Below are positions 16,849-25,543 of a DNA stretch of 64,000 nucleotides, piece by piece. The notes beneath the pieces are model-generated. The model saw nothing but the letters and a program-made list of their open reading frames with translations, was not told the origin of the DNA and searched no databases. This DNA comes from Neomicrococcus lactis (lineage in GTDB: Bacteria; Actinomycetota; Actinomycetes; Actinomycetales; Micrococcaceae): positions 930,001 to 994,000 of the forward strand of contig NZ_JACHBL010000001.1 of assembly GCF_014200305.1 (NCBI RefSeq). The letters are read 5' to 3'. Position 1 is the first letter of the stretch, and each line of letters begins with the position of its first letter. A program made the translations under genes and the position numbers.

Positions 16849-16934
16849 TGCGCAGTCCTTTCGTCGTATTCAGTTTACGCCACAAAGCTATGTCTAAATA
16901 ACGTACGCGCTCCGTGGTGTAACGGTGTTGTGAT

Positions 16935-18893
16935 TCAGCTCTCGGCGTGCGTCGCCAGTGCAATCTCAAGCCATTCGATGATTTCCGCGCGTTCTTCGGC
17001 GGGCGCAATCACTTCAAAATGTCCCGCGTGCGAGGTCACCAGATCTCGCATCGCCTGGTCCCCCGCGCTGGAGATTTCGGCGATCACGGAACCGTCCGGC
17101 CGTTTCGTGGTCACTCTGGTCGGAGAGAATTCCGGCAACAGAGGACGCAAGCGCGCCGCAAATTTCGCCTCAATCAAGTCTGCATTCGCAAGCGGCGAAT
17201 ACAGTTCGGTGGGCACCTTAGCCAGCTCGGCGGCGTCGTGCTCAAAATGTTCATCCTGAACCGTCAGCGAACGCACCCGATCCATGCGGAAGACGCGCGG
17301 GGCATTCGCCGTGGTGCACCAGGCCTGGAGGTAAATGCGGCCGGTCTGTTCTTTGAGGCGCACCGGCCAAATGACGCGTTCGGTCAGGGCGTCGCGGCCA
17401 CCCACGATGTAGTGAAGTTTGACCACCCGATGATGTTCAATCGCATCATGCAGCTGCGCCCAGCGCTCCGGCTCTTCGCTCGCCACAAACCGTGCGGTCA
17501 CGGCGTTGGACAAGTTACTGAAGTGACCCGTCGCGACCTCAATCTTGGCGCGCGCACTCGCCACCACGGAATCGTCGCCGACCCCGGGCACCGCGCTCAT
17601 GAGATCCAGCGCCACCATGAGCGAAAAAGCCTCTGCCAAGTTCAAGCGCACCTTATGGCTCAAGTGCTCGGCATTTTCGATGTTGACGTAGTCATCGTCG
17701 ATGATCACGTCAAGAAGCTCATCCGGCAGACCTTCAGGTAGACCACAGAGCGAGAGCCGGTCCAGCTCGCGTTGCAGCGCTTTGCGATCCAGGTCAAAGC
17801 GCTCTTGAAGCTCCCCGAAGGTCGCGCCGCCGCGATCATGAATGAAGGAAACCATGTCCAGCGCGCGGGCGACCTTGACCGTCTCTGGCACTTTGCCTGC
17901 GGCTTTCTTCGGCTTACCCAGTTCGTAAGCGGGCACCGGCTCGCGGTGCGCTTGAAGGGCTCGTTCCAATAACGACGCCGCAGCGCGCCTCAGATTTGTC
18001 GGCTCGAGGACACGCACATTACTTCCGAGCGCGGCCACGTCTTTGGCCATGTCCTCAAGGTTCACGTAGGAGACTTTGACGATGTCCCATGACTCGTCGA
18101 GAGCCTGAATTTCCTCGGCACGTGTGCGTAGCGCGTAGCCGCGACCCTCGCGCAGGTGCAACGTGGCGGTGCTCGTGACTGAATCCAGCTTCATACGATT
18201 GAGCGCTTCACTCATCGAGAACTGGGCTGGGCGATCGACGGTAGGAGCACCGTCAACGCGTTTGACCTCATCGAGGATGCGCGAAAGCCGAAAGATGCGC
18301 TGAGCTTCACGATCGCGATCAAAGCCCGTGACGTACCAGTGACCGAAACGCTGGCCGAGGCCCCACGGTTCAATCACTCTCTTGCTTTGCTCCCCCACGG
18401 GATTGGCGTACGTGAAGGTGACTGCGAAGCGTTCCGTGATGGCATCCAGAAGCTGCCCGAAGGCCGGCTCCGAGCTCGAGACACGTGGCTCAAAAACCGA
18501 GTTGTCGAGTTCAGTGGCTGCCACGCCCAGTCGAGCGAGAGCTCGCTGAGCGGCGTTACCCAAAGCATCTTCACCCCAATAGCTGGCGGCCATGGCAATA
18601 GCGGCGGCCTCTGGCGGGGTGAACTCGATTTCTTCGAGGCGATACTTCTCCGGCAAGATCCGGTAGTACGTGGTGTTGGTGCCGGCCGCGTCTTCGCGAA
18701 TGACTGTCTCGATGGGAATTCCCAGGCGTTCAAGTTCTTCTTTGTCGCGCTCGAAGTAGCGCTTGAAGGTCTCGGACTCGAGGCCCTTGTAACGATCAAC
18801 GCGCGTTCGCAAATACTCAGCAGAGAAGCCGTTCTTCTTGCTGAGCAGCGTATAGACGAGGCTTACTAAAACCTCAGTTAAATCAGCAGGCAC
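16935..18893 (-). CDS. pafBC: PafBC, fused WYL-domain DNA-damage transcription regulator
   Basis: A 652-residue tandem protein. The N-half (PafB-like) has a winged HTH (residues ~1-75, ending ERDKEELERLGIP) and a WYL domain (IEPWGLGQRFGHWYVTGFD). The C-half (PafC-like, from ~315) has a second HTH (GATFGELQERFDLDRKALQREL) and a second WYL domain (VIWPVRLKEQTGRIYLQAW), then a PafC-type C-terminal extension. PafBC activates the LexA-independent DNA damage response. Separate pafB and pafC genes exist in mycobacteria; fusion is known from Arthrobacter. GTG 18891-18893 was chosen because AAGGTGG lies just upstream; both are enclosed in a strong hairpin. The longer upstream frame overlaps the FKBP gene. 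Confidence 0.92.
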   Translation of the reverse strand: MPADLTEVLVSLVYTLLSKKNGFSAEYLRTRVDRYKGLESETFKRYFERDKEELERLGIPIETVIREDAAGTNTTYYRILPEKYRLEEIEFTPPEAAAIAMAASYWGEDALGNAAQRALARLGVAATELDNSVFEPRVSSSEPAFGQLLDAITERFAVTFTYANPVGEQSKRVIEPWGLGQRFGHWYVTGFDRDREAQRIFRLSRILDEVKRVDGAPTVDRPAQFSMSEALNRMKLDSVTSTATLHLREGRGYALRTRAEEIQALDESWDIVKVSYVNLEDMAKDVAALGSNVRVLEPTNLRRAAASLLERALQAHREPVPAYELGKPKKAAGKVPETVKVARALDMVSFIHDRGGATFGELQERFDLDRKALQRELDRLSLCGLPEGLPDELLDVIIDDDYVNIENAEHLSHKVRLNLAEAFSLMVALDLMSAVPGVGDDSVVASARAKIEVATGHFSNLSNAVTARFVASEEPERWAQLHDAIEHHRVVKLHYIVGGRDALTERVIWPVRLKEQTGRIYLQAWCTTANAPRVFRMDRVRSLTVQDEHFEHDAAELAKVPTELYSPLANADLIEAKFAARLRPLLPEFSPTRVTTKRPDGSVIAEISSAGDQAMRDLVTSHAGHFEVIAPAEERAEIIEWLEIALATHAES

Positions 18894-18923
18894 GGATCCC
18901 ACCTTACTAGGGATCCGTGCCTG
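18887..18923 (-). promoter_or_regulatory. Hairpin enclosing the pafBC ribosome-binding site and start codon
   Basis: A perfect 14-bp inverted repeat: 18887-18900 (CAGGCACGGATCCC) and 18910-18923, with a 9-nt loop. In the minus-strand transcript the loop holds the start of the Shine-Dalgarno (AAGGT), and the 3' arm holds the rest of it and the GTG start of pafBC. There is no T run after the stem. It could be a terminator for the upstream FKBP genes, a translational switch for pafBC, or both. Confidence 0.6.
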
Positions 18924-18948
18924 ACTAGGCTTATTTACGCCTTCGAAA

Positions 18949-19344
18949 TTAGCGCACGTCGACGAGGTCAACCACGAAGATCAACGCTTCGTTCGGGCCA
19001 ATAGCAGCGCCGGCGCCACGGGAGCCATAAGCCATCTCGGAAGGGATTTCCAGACGACGGCGTCCTCCGACCTTCATGCCCAAGAGGCCCTGATCCCAAC
19101 CGCGGATAACCTGGCCGATGCCAACGGTGAAATCAAGTGGTGCGCCACGATTCCACGAAGCATCGAATTCTTCGCCGGTGGACCAAGCAACACCCACGTA
19201 GTGAGTGGAAACGGTCTTCCCTGGAACTGCTTCAGCACCATCGCCCACGATGATGTCTTCAATGACGAGTTCTTCCGGTGGGTTCTCCCCCGGGAACTCG
19301 ATTTCTGGCTTCTGGCGATCGTATTCACGCTGACCGAAGGACAT
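18949..19344 (-). CDS. FKBP-type peptidyl-prolyl cis-trans isomerase, cytosolic
   Basis: A 131-residue single-domain FKBP. Landmarks include KTVSTHYVGVAWSTGEEFDASW near the start of the domain. They also include the VIRGWDQGLLGMKVGGRRRLEIPSEMAYGSRGAG core, with the active-site residues Tyr, Phe/Asp and Trp in the usual places. The C-terminus is LIFVVDLVDV. It has no signal peptide. ATG 19342-19344 is spaced 5 bases from AGGAG; the frame could also open at GTG 19350, which overlaps that Shine-Dalgarno. It lies downstream of the FKBP lipoprotein gene in the same direction and upstream of pafBC. Confidence 0.92.
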   Translation of the reverse strand: MSFGQREYDRQKPEIEFPGENPPEELVIEDIIVGDGAEAVPGKTVSTHYVGVAWSTGEEFDASWNRGAPLDFTVGIGQVIRGWDQGLLGMKVGGRRRLEIPSEMAYGSRGAGAAIGPNEALIFVVDLVDVR

Positions 19345-19391
19345 GTTCACTCCTAAGTGGGTGGTGTTCTAACTTTGCTACGCAGGCAAGA

Positions 19392-20390
19392 TTACTTGAC
19401 GTCGGTGATGTCCACGTAGAACACCAGCGGGCCAGCCGGACGGCCGTTAGCGCCGGAGTCTCCGTAAGCCATCAACGAAGGGATGGTCAGCATGACCTTT
19501 GCACCCTTCTTCATACCGGTGAGGCCCTGGGTCCAGCCCGGGATCACCTGGTCAAGGCCGAACGAAGTAGGCTCGCCGCGGTCGTAGCTCGAGTCAAAGA
19601 CTTCGCCGTTGGACCACTGAACGCCCGTGTAGTTTGCGGTCACCGTCGAGGTTTCCGTGGCAACTACATCGCCGGTGCCTTCCGTGATGACCTGAACTGC
19701 GAGGTCCTTAGGAGCTTCCTTGCCTTCAGGAATGGTGATGGTTGGTTTGCCCTTGGAATCCGTCTTCACGGTAGGAAGAGCGCCTTCGTCAGAAAGCTTC
19801 TTCACATCTTCGTCAGACATCTTCTTGGCAGGATCCTGGGCCGCAGTCACTTCCATGATCAGCACCTGAGTAGCTTCTGGAGAAGCGCTGGCAGATGCCG
19901 AAGCACTTCCGGATGCGCTACCTGAAGCATCGGCGGAACCACTCGGCGCGACGGAGGACTCAGCAGCTGCCTCGGTGGGACGCGTGTAGGCGATCCATGA
20001 GCCGACCTTGCTACCTACCAAAACGTTGTAAATCTCAGGGTCAGCAGCCTTAAGTTCTTCGCTCAACTCAATCTGATTAGCGGCCTGGCTAAAGGTGTTG
20101 CCAATCTCGGAGCCATCTTCGGTCTTGTATCCAGCGAGCTTGTAGGAAACTAGCTGTCCCGCTTTGATCTCTGCACCTTCGCCATTCTTGATCACCTTGG
20201 CGCCGGCCTCGGTGGCCTTGAGCGGGGTATCGAATTTCACGGCGGGTGGAGTGGTGGCATTCGCGCTAGGCGAGGTGATCTCCACGGAGTTCAATGGCGT
20301 GGGATTGCCTGCGGTCTTCGTCTCCTGGGCAGCACAAGCCGTCAGGGACAACATTCCAATGACGACGGCGGAAGCGAGAACTTTTCGCAC
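19392..20390 (-). CDS. FKBP-type peptidyl-prolyl isomerase, lipoprotein
   Basis: A 332-residue predicted lipoprotein. The signal peptide MRKVLASAVVIGMLSLTAC ends in lipobox LTAC, with lipidation at Cys19. Residues ~50-150 are a degenerate FKBP-like domain. A Ser/Ala/Gly-rich linker follows (~residues 150-170, repeated SGSA units). The last ~110 residues are a canonical FKBP domain (VTANYTGVQWSNGEVFDSSYDRGEPTSF, then VIPGWTQGLTGMKKGAKVMLTIPSLMAYG). It probably assists folding of exported proteins on the outer face of the membrane. GTG 20388-20390 is the start that gives the complete signal peptide. Confidence 0.9.
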   Translation of the reverse strand: MRKVLASAVVIGMLSLTACAAQETKTAGNPTPLNSVEITSPSANATTPPAVKFDTPLKATEAGAKVIKNGEGAEIKAGQLVSYKLAGYKTEDGSEIGNTFSQAANQIELSEELKAADPEIYNVLVGSKVGSWIAYTRPTEAAAESSVAPSGSADASGSASGSASASASASPEATQVLIMEVTAAQDPAKKMSDEDVKKLSDEGALPTVKTDSKGKPTITIPEGKEAPKDLAVQVITEGTGDVVATETSTVTANYTGVQWSNGEVFDSSYDRGEPTSFGLDQVIPGWTQGLTGMKKGAKVMLTIPSLMAYGDSGANGRPAGPLVFYVDITDVK

Positions 20391-20475
20391 AAAAACAACT
20401 TTCGACGGGGACGGTTTCGGCCAAAGGCCTCATTAAGCGTAGCGGCCAAAACTGTGTATGACCTGAGCAGCACTG

Positions 20476-21840
20476 CTACCGCAAGGCATCGATAAGTTCA
20501 GTGGCCGCAGCATTTTCTGTCTCGAAAGGATCCTTCAAGACCACGGTGGCGCCTTGAGCGTCGTTGACTTTCAAGTGCAGCCAATCAGCAGTCACGTCTC
20601 GGCCGGAGGCCCGTGCCACCTTCATGAATTCACCGCGAATCTTGGCGCGCGTGGTTTGAGGGGCAACGGTTTTCGCCTCTTCGATGCTCTGTGGATCCAC
20701 CACTTGAGTGGCAGCCCCACGGCGCTCCATTACATGGAACAAGCCGCGTTCCAATGAGATGTCATGGTAGGTCAGGTCCAGTTGAGCCACGCGAGACGAA
20801 TTGAGTTCCACACCGTTCTTGGCCATGTAGGAATCAATGAGGCGCTTCTTGATAGCCCAGTCAATGTCTCGGTCAATCAAAGAGAAGTTCTGCGTCTCGA
20901 TAGCGTCGAGAGCGCGACCCCAAATTTCGAGAACACGGGACACGTGATCGTGGTGCGCACCGTTCTTCTCTACAAAGGCAGTCACGGCGTTGAGGAAGAA
21001 GCGCTGGATTTCCAGGGCCGTCATGGTGCGCCCGGATGCCAACCGAACCACTTGCTGTCCGGTCAGGTCACGAGAGATTTCACGAATGGAACGAATGGGG
21101 TTCTCGAGCTTCAAATCGCCGAGAATCGCACCGGATTCAATGAGTCGCAGCACCAAATCGGTGGCCCCGACCTTCACGAGCTGCGTGGTCTGGGACATGC
21201 TTGAGTCGCCAACAATCACGTGCATGCGACGGTATTTCTCGGCATCGGCATGCGGCTCGTCGCGCGTGTTGATGATGGGACGGGAGCGCGTGGTGGCGCT
21301 TGAAACGCCTTCCCACACATGATCAGCGCGCTGGGAGAAGTTGTATCCGAAGTACTCCCCCGCCACATTGACCTTGCCCGCGCCGCAAATGAGCTGGCGC
21401 GTGACGAGGAACGGGATCATGAGCTCAGACAAGCGAGAGAACTCGAGCTTGCGCGGGATCATGTAGTTCTCGTGGCAGCCAAAGGAGTTTCCGGCCGAGT
21501 CGGAGTTGTTCTTGAAGAGATAAATAGAGCCTTGGATGCCATCGGCATGCATGAGCTCCTCTCCGCGTTTCACGAGGTCCCGCATGATGGACTCGCCGGC
21601 GAGGTCTTGAGCGATGAGGCTCAAGAGGTCATCGCACTCAGCTGTTGCATATTCGGGGTGGGATCCCACGTCCAAATACAAGCGGGCACCATTGGTCAGA
21701 AAGACGTTCGAGCTACGCCCCCACTCCACTACTGGCTTGAACAAGTAGCGAGCGATTTCTTCAGGCGTGATGGAACGAGCACCCGGGTGCGAGTGCGCAA
21801 TTCCATATTCGGTCTCAATGCCAATGATGCGACGATCCAA
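20476..21840 (-). CDS. pafA: Pup--protein ligase PafA
   Basis: A 454-residue carboxylate-amine ligase of the glutamine-synthetase-like fold. The nucleotide/Mg site is GIETEYG with Glu9. The base/nucleophile-activating Asp lies in YLDVGSHPEYATAE. The KNNSDSAGNSFGCHENYMIPR and RSRPIINTRDEPHADAEKYRR segments are shared by PafA and Dop. It joins the C-terminal glutamate of Pup to lysines of target proteins. It starts with TTG 21838-21840, four bases after the pup stop; the N-terminus aligns with MxRRIxGIETEYG of known PafA. In proteasome-bearing actinobacteria prcB and prcA usually sit between pup and pafA; here there is no room for them. Confidence 0.96.
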   Translation of the reverse strand: MDRRIIGIETEYGIAHSHPGARSITPEEIARYLFKPVVEWGRSSNVFLTNGARLYLDVGSHPEYATAECDDLLSLIAQDLAGESIMRDLVKRGEELMHADGIQGSIYLFKNNSDSAGNSFGCHENYMIPRKLEFSRLSELMIPFLVTRQLICGAGKVNVAGEYFGYNFSQRADHVWEGVSSATTRSRPIINTRDEPHADAEKYRRMHVIVGDSSMSQTTQLVKVGATDLVLRLIESGAILGDLKLENPIRSIREISRDLTGQQVVRLASGRTMTALEIQRFFLNAVTAFVEKNGAHHDHVSRVLEIWGRALDAIETQNFSLIDRDIDWAIKKRLIDSYMAKNGVELNSSRVAQLDLTYHDISLERGLFHVMERRGAATQVVDPQSIEEAKTVAPQTTRAKIRGEFMKVARASGRDVTADWLHLKVNDAQGATVVLKDPFETENAAATELIDALR

Positions 21841-21843
21841 AAC

Positions 21844-22044
21844 TTACTGACCGCCCTTTTGCACGAAGCCACGCACGAATTCTTCGGCGTTGGTTTCTAG
21901 CACTCCGTCGATTTCAGCAAGCAAGTCGTCAACTTCTTGCACTTGTGCCTGTGTGGCAGCGGATGCTGGGGCTGGAGTCGGGATTCCCGGCTCAGCGACC
22001 TCGTCCTGCTTCTGCGGCTGAGGCTTGATTTGTTCTTGTGACAT
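21844..22044 (-). CDS. pup: Prokaryotic ubiquitin-like protein Pup
   Basis: A 66-residue, acidic, Gln/Glu/Pro-rich and mostly disordered protein. The conserved helical region is VQEVDDLLAEIDGVLETNAE, and the terminus FVRGFVQKGGQ ends in Gly-Gly-Gln. Because the last residue is Gln, Dop must deamidate it to Glu before PafA can ligate it to lysines. It is placed between dop and pafA with only a few bases on each side, so all are in one operon. ATG 22042-22044 is preceded by AGGAAAGGT at somewhat long spacing. Confidence 0.97.
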   Translation of the reverse strand: MSQEQIKPQPQKQDEVAEPGIPTPAPASAATQAQVQEVDDLLAEIDGVLETNAEEFVRGFVQKGGQ

Positions 22045-22070
22045 CGTTGCGTACCTTTCCTAGACCACCA

Positions 22071-23717
22071 TCATGCCCCGCGGTCACCGCGCGGCAAAGC
22101 ATCAACAAATTCGGCAATATCGTTTTGCATCTCAAAGAGCTTTTCAACGGTCGCGCGCGAACCCCAGTACGGATCCATGAGCGAGCGGCGCTGAACGCGA
22201 GCTCGGCCCGGAACGCTAAAACTCAAGGCGTCCCAGTTCGCTCCCACCACATGATCCGGGAACGCGCTCACGGCACGGCCGCGCAAATACGCGCGAGTGT
22301 CCTCTGGCGGGTTCCCGACGGCTCGCTCAATCGCGGCGTCGTCGAACAAGCGCTCCACGCGACCACGGCCGGCCAGTTTAAAGAACAGTCCCTTGTCACT
22401 CCGTAGATCAGACCACTGCAGGTCCATCATGGCGAGTCGGGGATCGTCCCAGTCCAGCCCATTTCGGTCACGATACGCGGACAGCAATTGGTACTTAGCC
22501 ACCCAGTCCACTGTGCTGGCGACTTCGAGTGGATCACGCGCGAGAGCATCCAACGTGGCGCCCCAACGCTGGAGCACGTCCGCCGTCTGGGGTTCCGTGT
22601 CCGCGCCGGTATCCGCACACAGCGAGGCTGCGGCGTCGTAATAAATTCTCTGGATATCGATGGCAGTCAGCCTGCGGCCGTCCTTGAGGCGTACGACGGT
22701 GCGAGCTTGCGGATCGTGGGAAATCGTTTGGAGCGCTTCGACCGGGTCGAGCAACCCAATTTCTGGTGCTCGGCCAGCCTCGATGAGCGCGAGCACCAGG
22801 CTCGTTGCGCCCACGCGAAGGTAGGTCGAGACCTGACCCATGTTGGAGTCGCCGATGATCACGTGGAGGCGGCGGTATTTTTCCCAGTTGGAGTGCGGTT
22901 CATCGCGCGTGTTGACGATGGGGCGGCGGACCGTGGTCTCAAGGCCGATTTCGGCTTCAAAGAAGTCCGCGCGCTGGCTGATCTGAAATCCGGGATACCC
23001 GCTGCGCATGCCGATTCCCACGCGTCCCGACCCACAGAAGACTTGGCGGGTTGCGAAGAACGGAATGAGCGCAGCTGCAGCCTTATCGAAGTCCACCGAG
23101 CGAGGCATGAGGTAGTTCTCGTGGGCGCCATAGGACTGGCCCTTGCCGTCAGTGTTGTTTTTGTACACCAACAGCTCGCCGAGACCCCATACGTCCCGCA
23201 CGTGGTCGGCGGCGCGGCGGGCAATGACGTCTCCCGCTTGGTCCCAGAGCACCGCGTCCGCTGGCCACAGCGTTTCGGGTGAAGAGTATTCGGGGTGCGC
23301 ATGGTCCACATAGAAGCGCGCGCCGTTGCCGAGCACCATGTTCATGCGGACATGCCCCACATCATTGGCGTCTTCGCGATACATCGCGGCCAGCATGGAG
23401 GCTTCTTCTTTGAAAATTTTGCCCGGTTGAGCATCCGTGCTCAGCGCAATCTCCTCGGCCGTCAGTTCGCGCGGGGTATCCGTGAGCTGGCTGGGGTGCG
23501 CTTGATCGCGATCCATCTCGAAACCACGCGCGTCCTGCAACGGGCGTTCGTCCGTGTAGTCCCAACTGGTCGCTGCGACGTGATGGCGCTCGCGCGCCAC
23601 CAAGTCCGCGTGCGCGTTGATGAGCCGCGCCGACAGCACGGTGGCGTTCGCGGTCAGGTCTTGCGGGGCCAGGATCCCAAATTCGGTTTCGAGCCCCGCG
23701 AACCGTTTGACCGTCAC
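22071..23717 (-). CDS. dop: Pup deamidase/depupylase Dop
   Basis: A 548-residue PafA paralogue. It has the nucleotide-site motif GLETEFGI near the N-terminus, the catalytic Asp in [35 protein letters not shown], and [20 protein letters not shown]. Preceding the catalytic Asp region is the extra segment (about residues 70-110) corresponding to the Dop-loop that separates Dop from PafA. It deamidates PupGln to PupGlu and removes Pup from targets. GTG 23715-23717 overlaps the arc stop by 4 bases (GTGA). Confidence 0.95.
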   Translation of the reverse strand: MTVKRFAGLETEFGILAPQDLTANATVLSARLINAHADLVARERHHVAATSWDYTDERPLQDARGFEMDRDQAHPSQLTDTPRELTAEEIALSTDAQPGKIFKEEASMLAAMYREDANDVGHVRMNMVLGNGARFYVDHAHPEYSSPETLWPADAVLWDQAGDVIARRAADHVRDVWGLGELLVYKNNTDGKGQSYGAHENYLMPRSVDFDKAAAALIPFFATRQVFCGSGRVGIGMRSGYPGFQISQRADFFEAEIGLETTVRRPIVNTRDEPHSNWEKYRRLHVIIGDSNMGQVSTYLRVGATSLVLALIEAGRAPEIGLLDPVEALQTISHDPQARTVVRLKDGRRLTAIDIQRIYYDAAASLCADTGADTEPQTADVLQRWGATLDALARDPLEVASTVDWVAKYQLLSAYRDRNGLDWDDPRLAMMDLQWSDLRSDKGLFFKLAGRGRVERLFDDAAIERAVGNPPEDTRAYLRGRAVSAFPDHVVGANWDALSFSVPGRARVQRRSLMDPYWGSRATVEKLFEMQNDIAEFVDALPRGDRGA

Positions 23718-25483
23718 GGCGTGACGACCGTTGGCTGATCGGCGGCGTTGACGGCCGGATGAGCAGCGGGTTGCGAGTGATCGATAGTGCGCAAGTGCGC
23801 AATGCGCTCACCCTTGCGGCCCGAGATACGCGCCCATTCGTCCGGGTTCGTCGTGTTGGGCAGATCCTCATGTTCGCGGAATTCGTCCGTGACAGCGGTC
23901 AGCAAGTGCTCGCGGGTGATGCCGTGTTCGCCGGTAGACAGCAAGCTCTTGATCGCGGACTTTTTGGCGCGGTCCACCACGTTGCGAATGACCGCACCGG
24001 AGGTGAAATCACCGAAGTAAAGCATCTCGTGGGAGCCGTCCACATAAGTGATTTCAATGAACTGATTCTGCTGCGTCTCCGCATACATCGCGTCCACCGT
24101 CTCATCGATGAGCGCGTTGATGGCCTGCTGCTTGTCGCCACCGAAGCGAGCAATTTCCTTCTCATGCACCGGCACCGCTGGAGTGAAGTGCTTCGAGAAG
24201 ATGTCCGCTGCGCCGTCACGGTCTGGGCGGCGAATCTTGATCTTGACGTCCAAGCGACCCGGGCGAAGGATCGCCGGGTCAATCATGTCTTCGCGGTTGG
24301 AAGCACCAATGACAATGACGTTGTCCAGCTTTTCGACGCCATCAATTTCGCTCAGAAGCTGCGGGACAATCGTAGTTTCGACGTCCGAGGAGACACCGGT
24401 ACCGCGGGTGCGGAACAGCGAATCCATTTCGTCGAAGAAGACGACGACGGGGCTGCCGCCACTGGCCTTTTCACGCGCGCGGCTGAAGATGAGGCGAATA
24501 TGACGTTCGGTCTCGCCCACGTACTTGTTCAAGAGCTCTGGGCCCTTGATGTTCAAGAAGTACGAACGAGCTTCGCCAGTGCCTTGGATCTTGGCGACAT
24601 TTTCAGCGAGCGAGCTCGCGACCGCCTTGGCGATCAACGTCTTACCGCAACCCGGAGGGCCGTAAAGCAAAATGCCCTTGGGCGCTTTGAGGCCGTGATC
24701 GCGGTACACGTCTGCGTGCAAGAACGGCAGTTCCACAGCGTCGCGGATTTGGTTGATCTGCGGGCCCAGGCCACCGATGTTCTCGTAGGAGATGTCCGGA
24801 ACTTCTTCGAGAATGAGGCTCTGGACTTCGCTGAGGTGCAAGCGCTCCACGGCATAACCAGACTTCGGTTCGAGCACCAGGGAATCGCCCACGCGGATCT
24901 TTTCACCCTTGAGGGCGCCACCGATCTTGACCACCTTCTGGTCATCGGCTTTGCCGACGGTGAGAACTCGATCAGCGTCGAGAACTTCCTTCACGGTGGT
25001 GACTTCGCCGACCTTTTCTGGGTCAGCGATAGCCACAATCACGAGTGCTTCGTTGAGGAGAACTTCAACGCCAGGCTGCACGGCGTCCCACGAAATCATG
25101 GGGCTCACGCCGACGCGAAGCTTTCGTCCGGCCTGAAGAATGTCGACGCTCTTGACATTGGCAGCGTCGATCGAGTGTGTGGATTTGGCGTGGCCGCGCT
25201 CATGCTTGGCAATGACCGTTCCGTACCCGAAGGGGAAATCACCGTCGCGCTGCAAAGCGCTCTTGAGTTCAATGATTTCTTCACGAGTACGCTCGAGAAG
25301 CTCAACCATCCGCTTGTTGTTGACGCCGGCTGCCTGCAGCTTGGCGTCAATCTCTCGCGTGCGGTCTCGCTGTTGAGCAAGCTGTCGCTCGGCAACGATG
25401 ATTTGGTTCTCTAGTCTTGCGAGCTGATCCACCTTGGGGTTCCTCTCACCGTCACCGTTTGTAGCGGGTTGGTTATCGGCCAT
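23714..25483 (-). CDS. arc: AAA ATPase ARC/Mpa, without the proteasome-docking tail
   Basis: A 589-residue Mpa/ARC homologue. It has an N-terminal coiled coil (residues ~15-75) that in this family captures Pup, two OB domains (~80-230), and one AAA module with Walker A GPPGCGKT, Walker [13 protein letters not shown] and the sensor/arginine-finger region [17 protein letters not shown]. Mpa proteins that serve a 20S proteasome end in GQYL; this one ends in [10 protein letters not shown]. That agrees with the missing prcBA genes. ATG 25481-25483 has AAGGGG 8 bases upstream; the GTG at 25492 overlaps this site. It probably unfolds or remodels pupylated proteins without degrading them. Confidence 0.94.
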   Translation of the reverse strand: MADNQPATNGDGERNPKVDQLARLENQIIVAERQLAQQRDRTREIDAKLQAAGVNNKRMVELLERTREEIIELKSALQRDGDFPFGYGTVIAKHERGHAKSTHSIDAANVKSVDILQAGRKLRVGVSPMISWDAVQPGVEVLLNEALVIVAIADPEKVGEVTTVKEVLDADRVLTVGKADDQKVVKIGGALKGEKIRVGDSLVLEPKSGYAVERLHLSEVQSLILEEVPDISYENIGGLGPQINQIRDAVELPFLHADVYRDHGLKAPKGILLYGPPGCGKTLIAKAVASSLAENVAKIQGTGEARSYFLNIKGPELLNKYVGETERHIRLIFSRAREKASGGSPVVVFFDEMDSLFRTRGTGVSSDVETTIVPQLLSEIDGVEKLDNVIVIGASNREDMIDPAILRPGRLDVKIKIRRPDRDGAADIFSKHFTPAVPVHEKEIARFGGDKQQAINALIDETVDAMYAETQQNQFIEITYVDGSHEMLYFGDFTSGAVIRNVVDRAKKSAIKSLLSTGEHGITREHLLTAVTDEFREHEDLPNTTNPDEWARISGRKGERIAHLRTIDHSQPAAHPAVNAADQPTVVTP

Positions 25484-25543
25484 CGCTATCACCCCTTCTT
25501 CAGTTGTCCTTCAGAATTCACGCGTCGTGAGGACTAGTTAATC

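Noticed and set aside
16849-16934. Promoter of tatA with TAAACT as -10
   Set aside because: A -10-like TAAACT exists on the minus strand but no -35 at an acceptable distance.
23759-25414. A 551-codon open frame on the plus strand opposite arc
   Set aside because: It is the antisense shadow of the arc gene; GC-rich codon bias keeps it open, it has no recognisable domain and no ribosome site.
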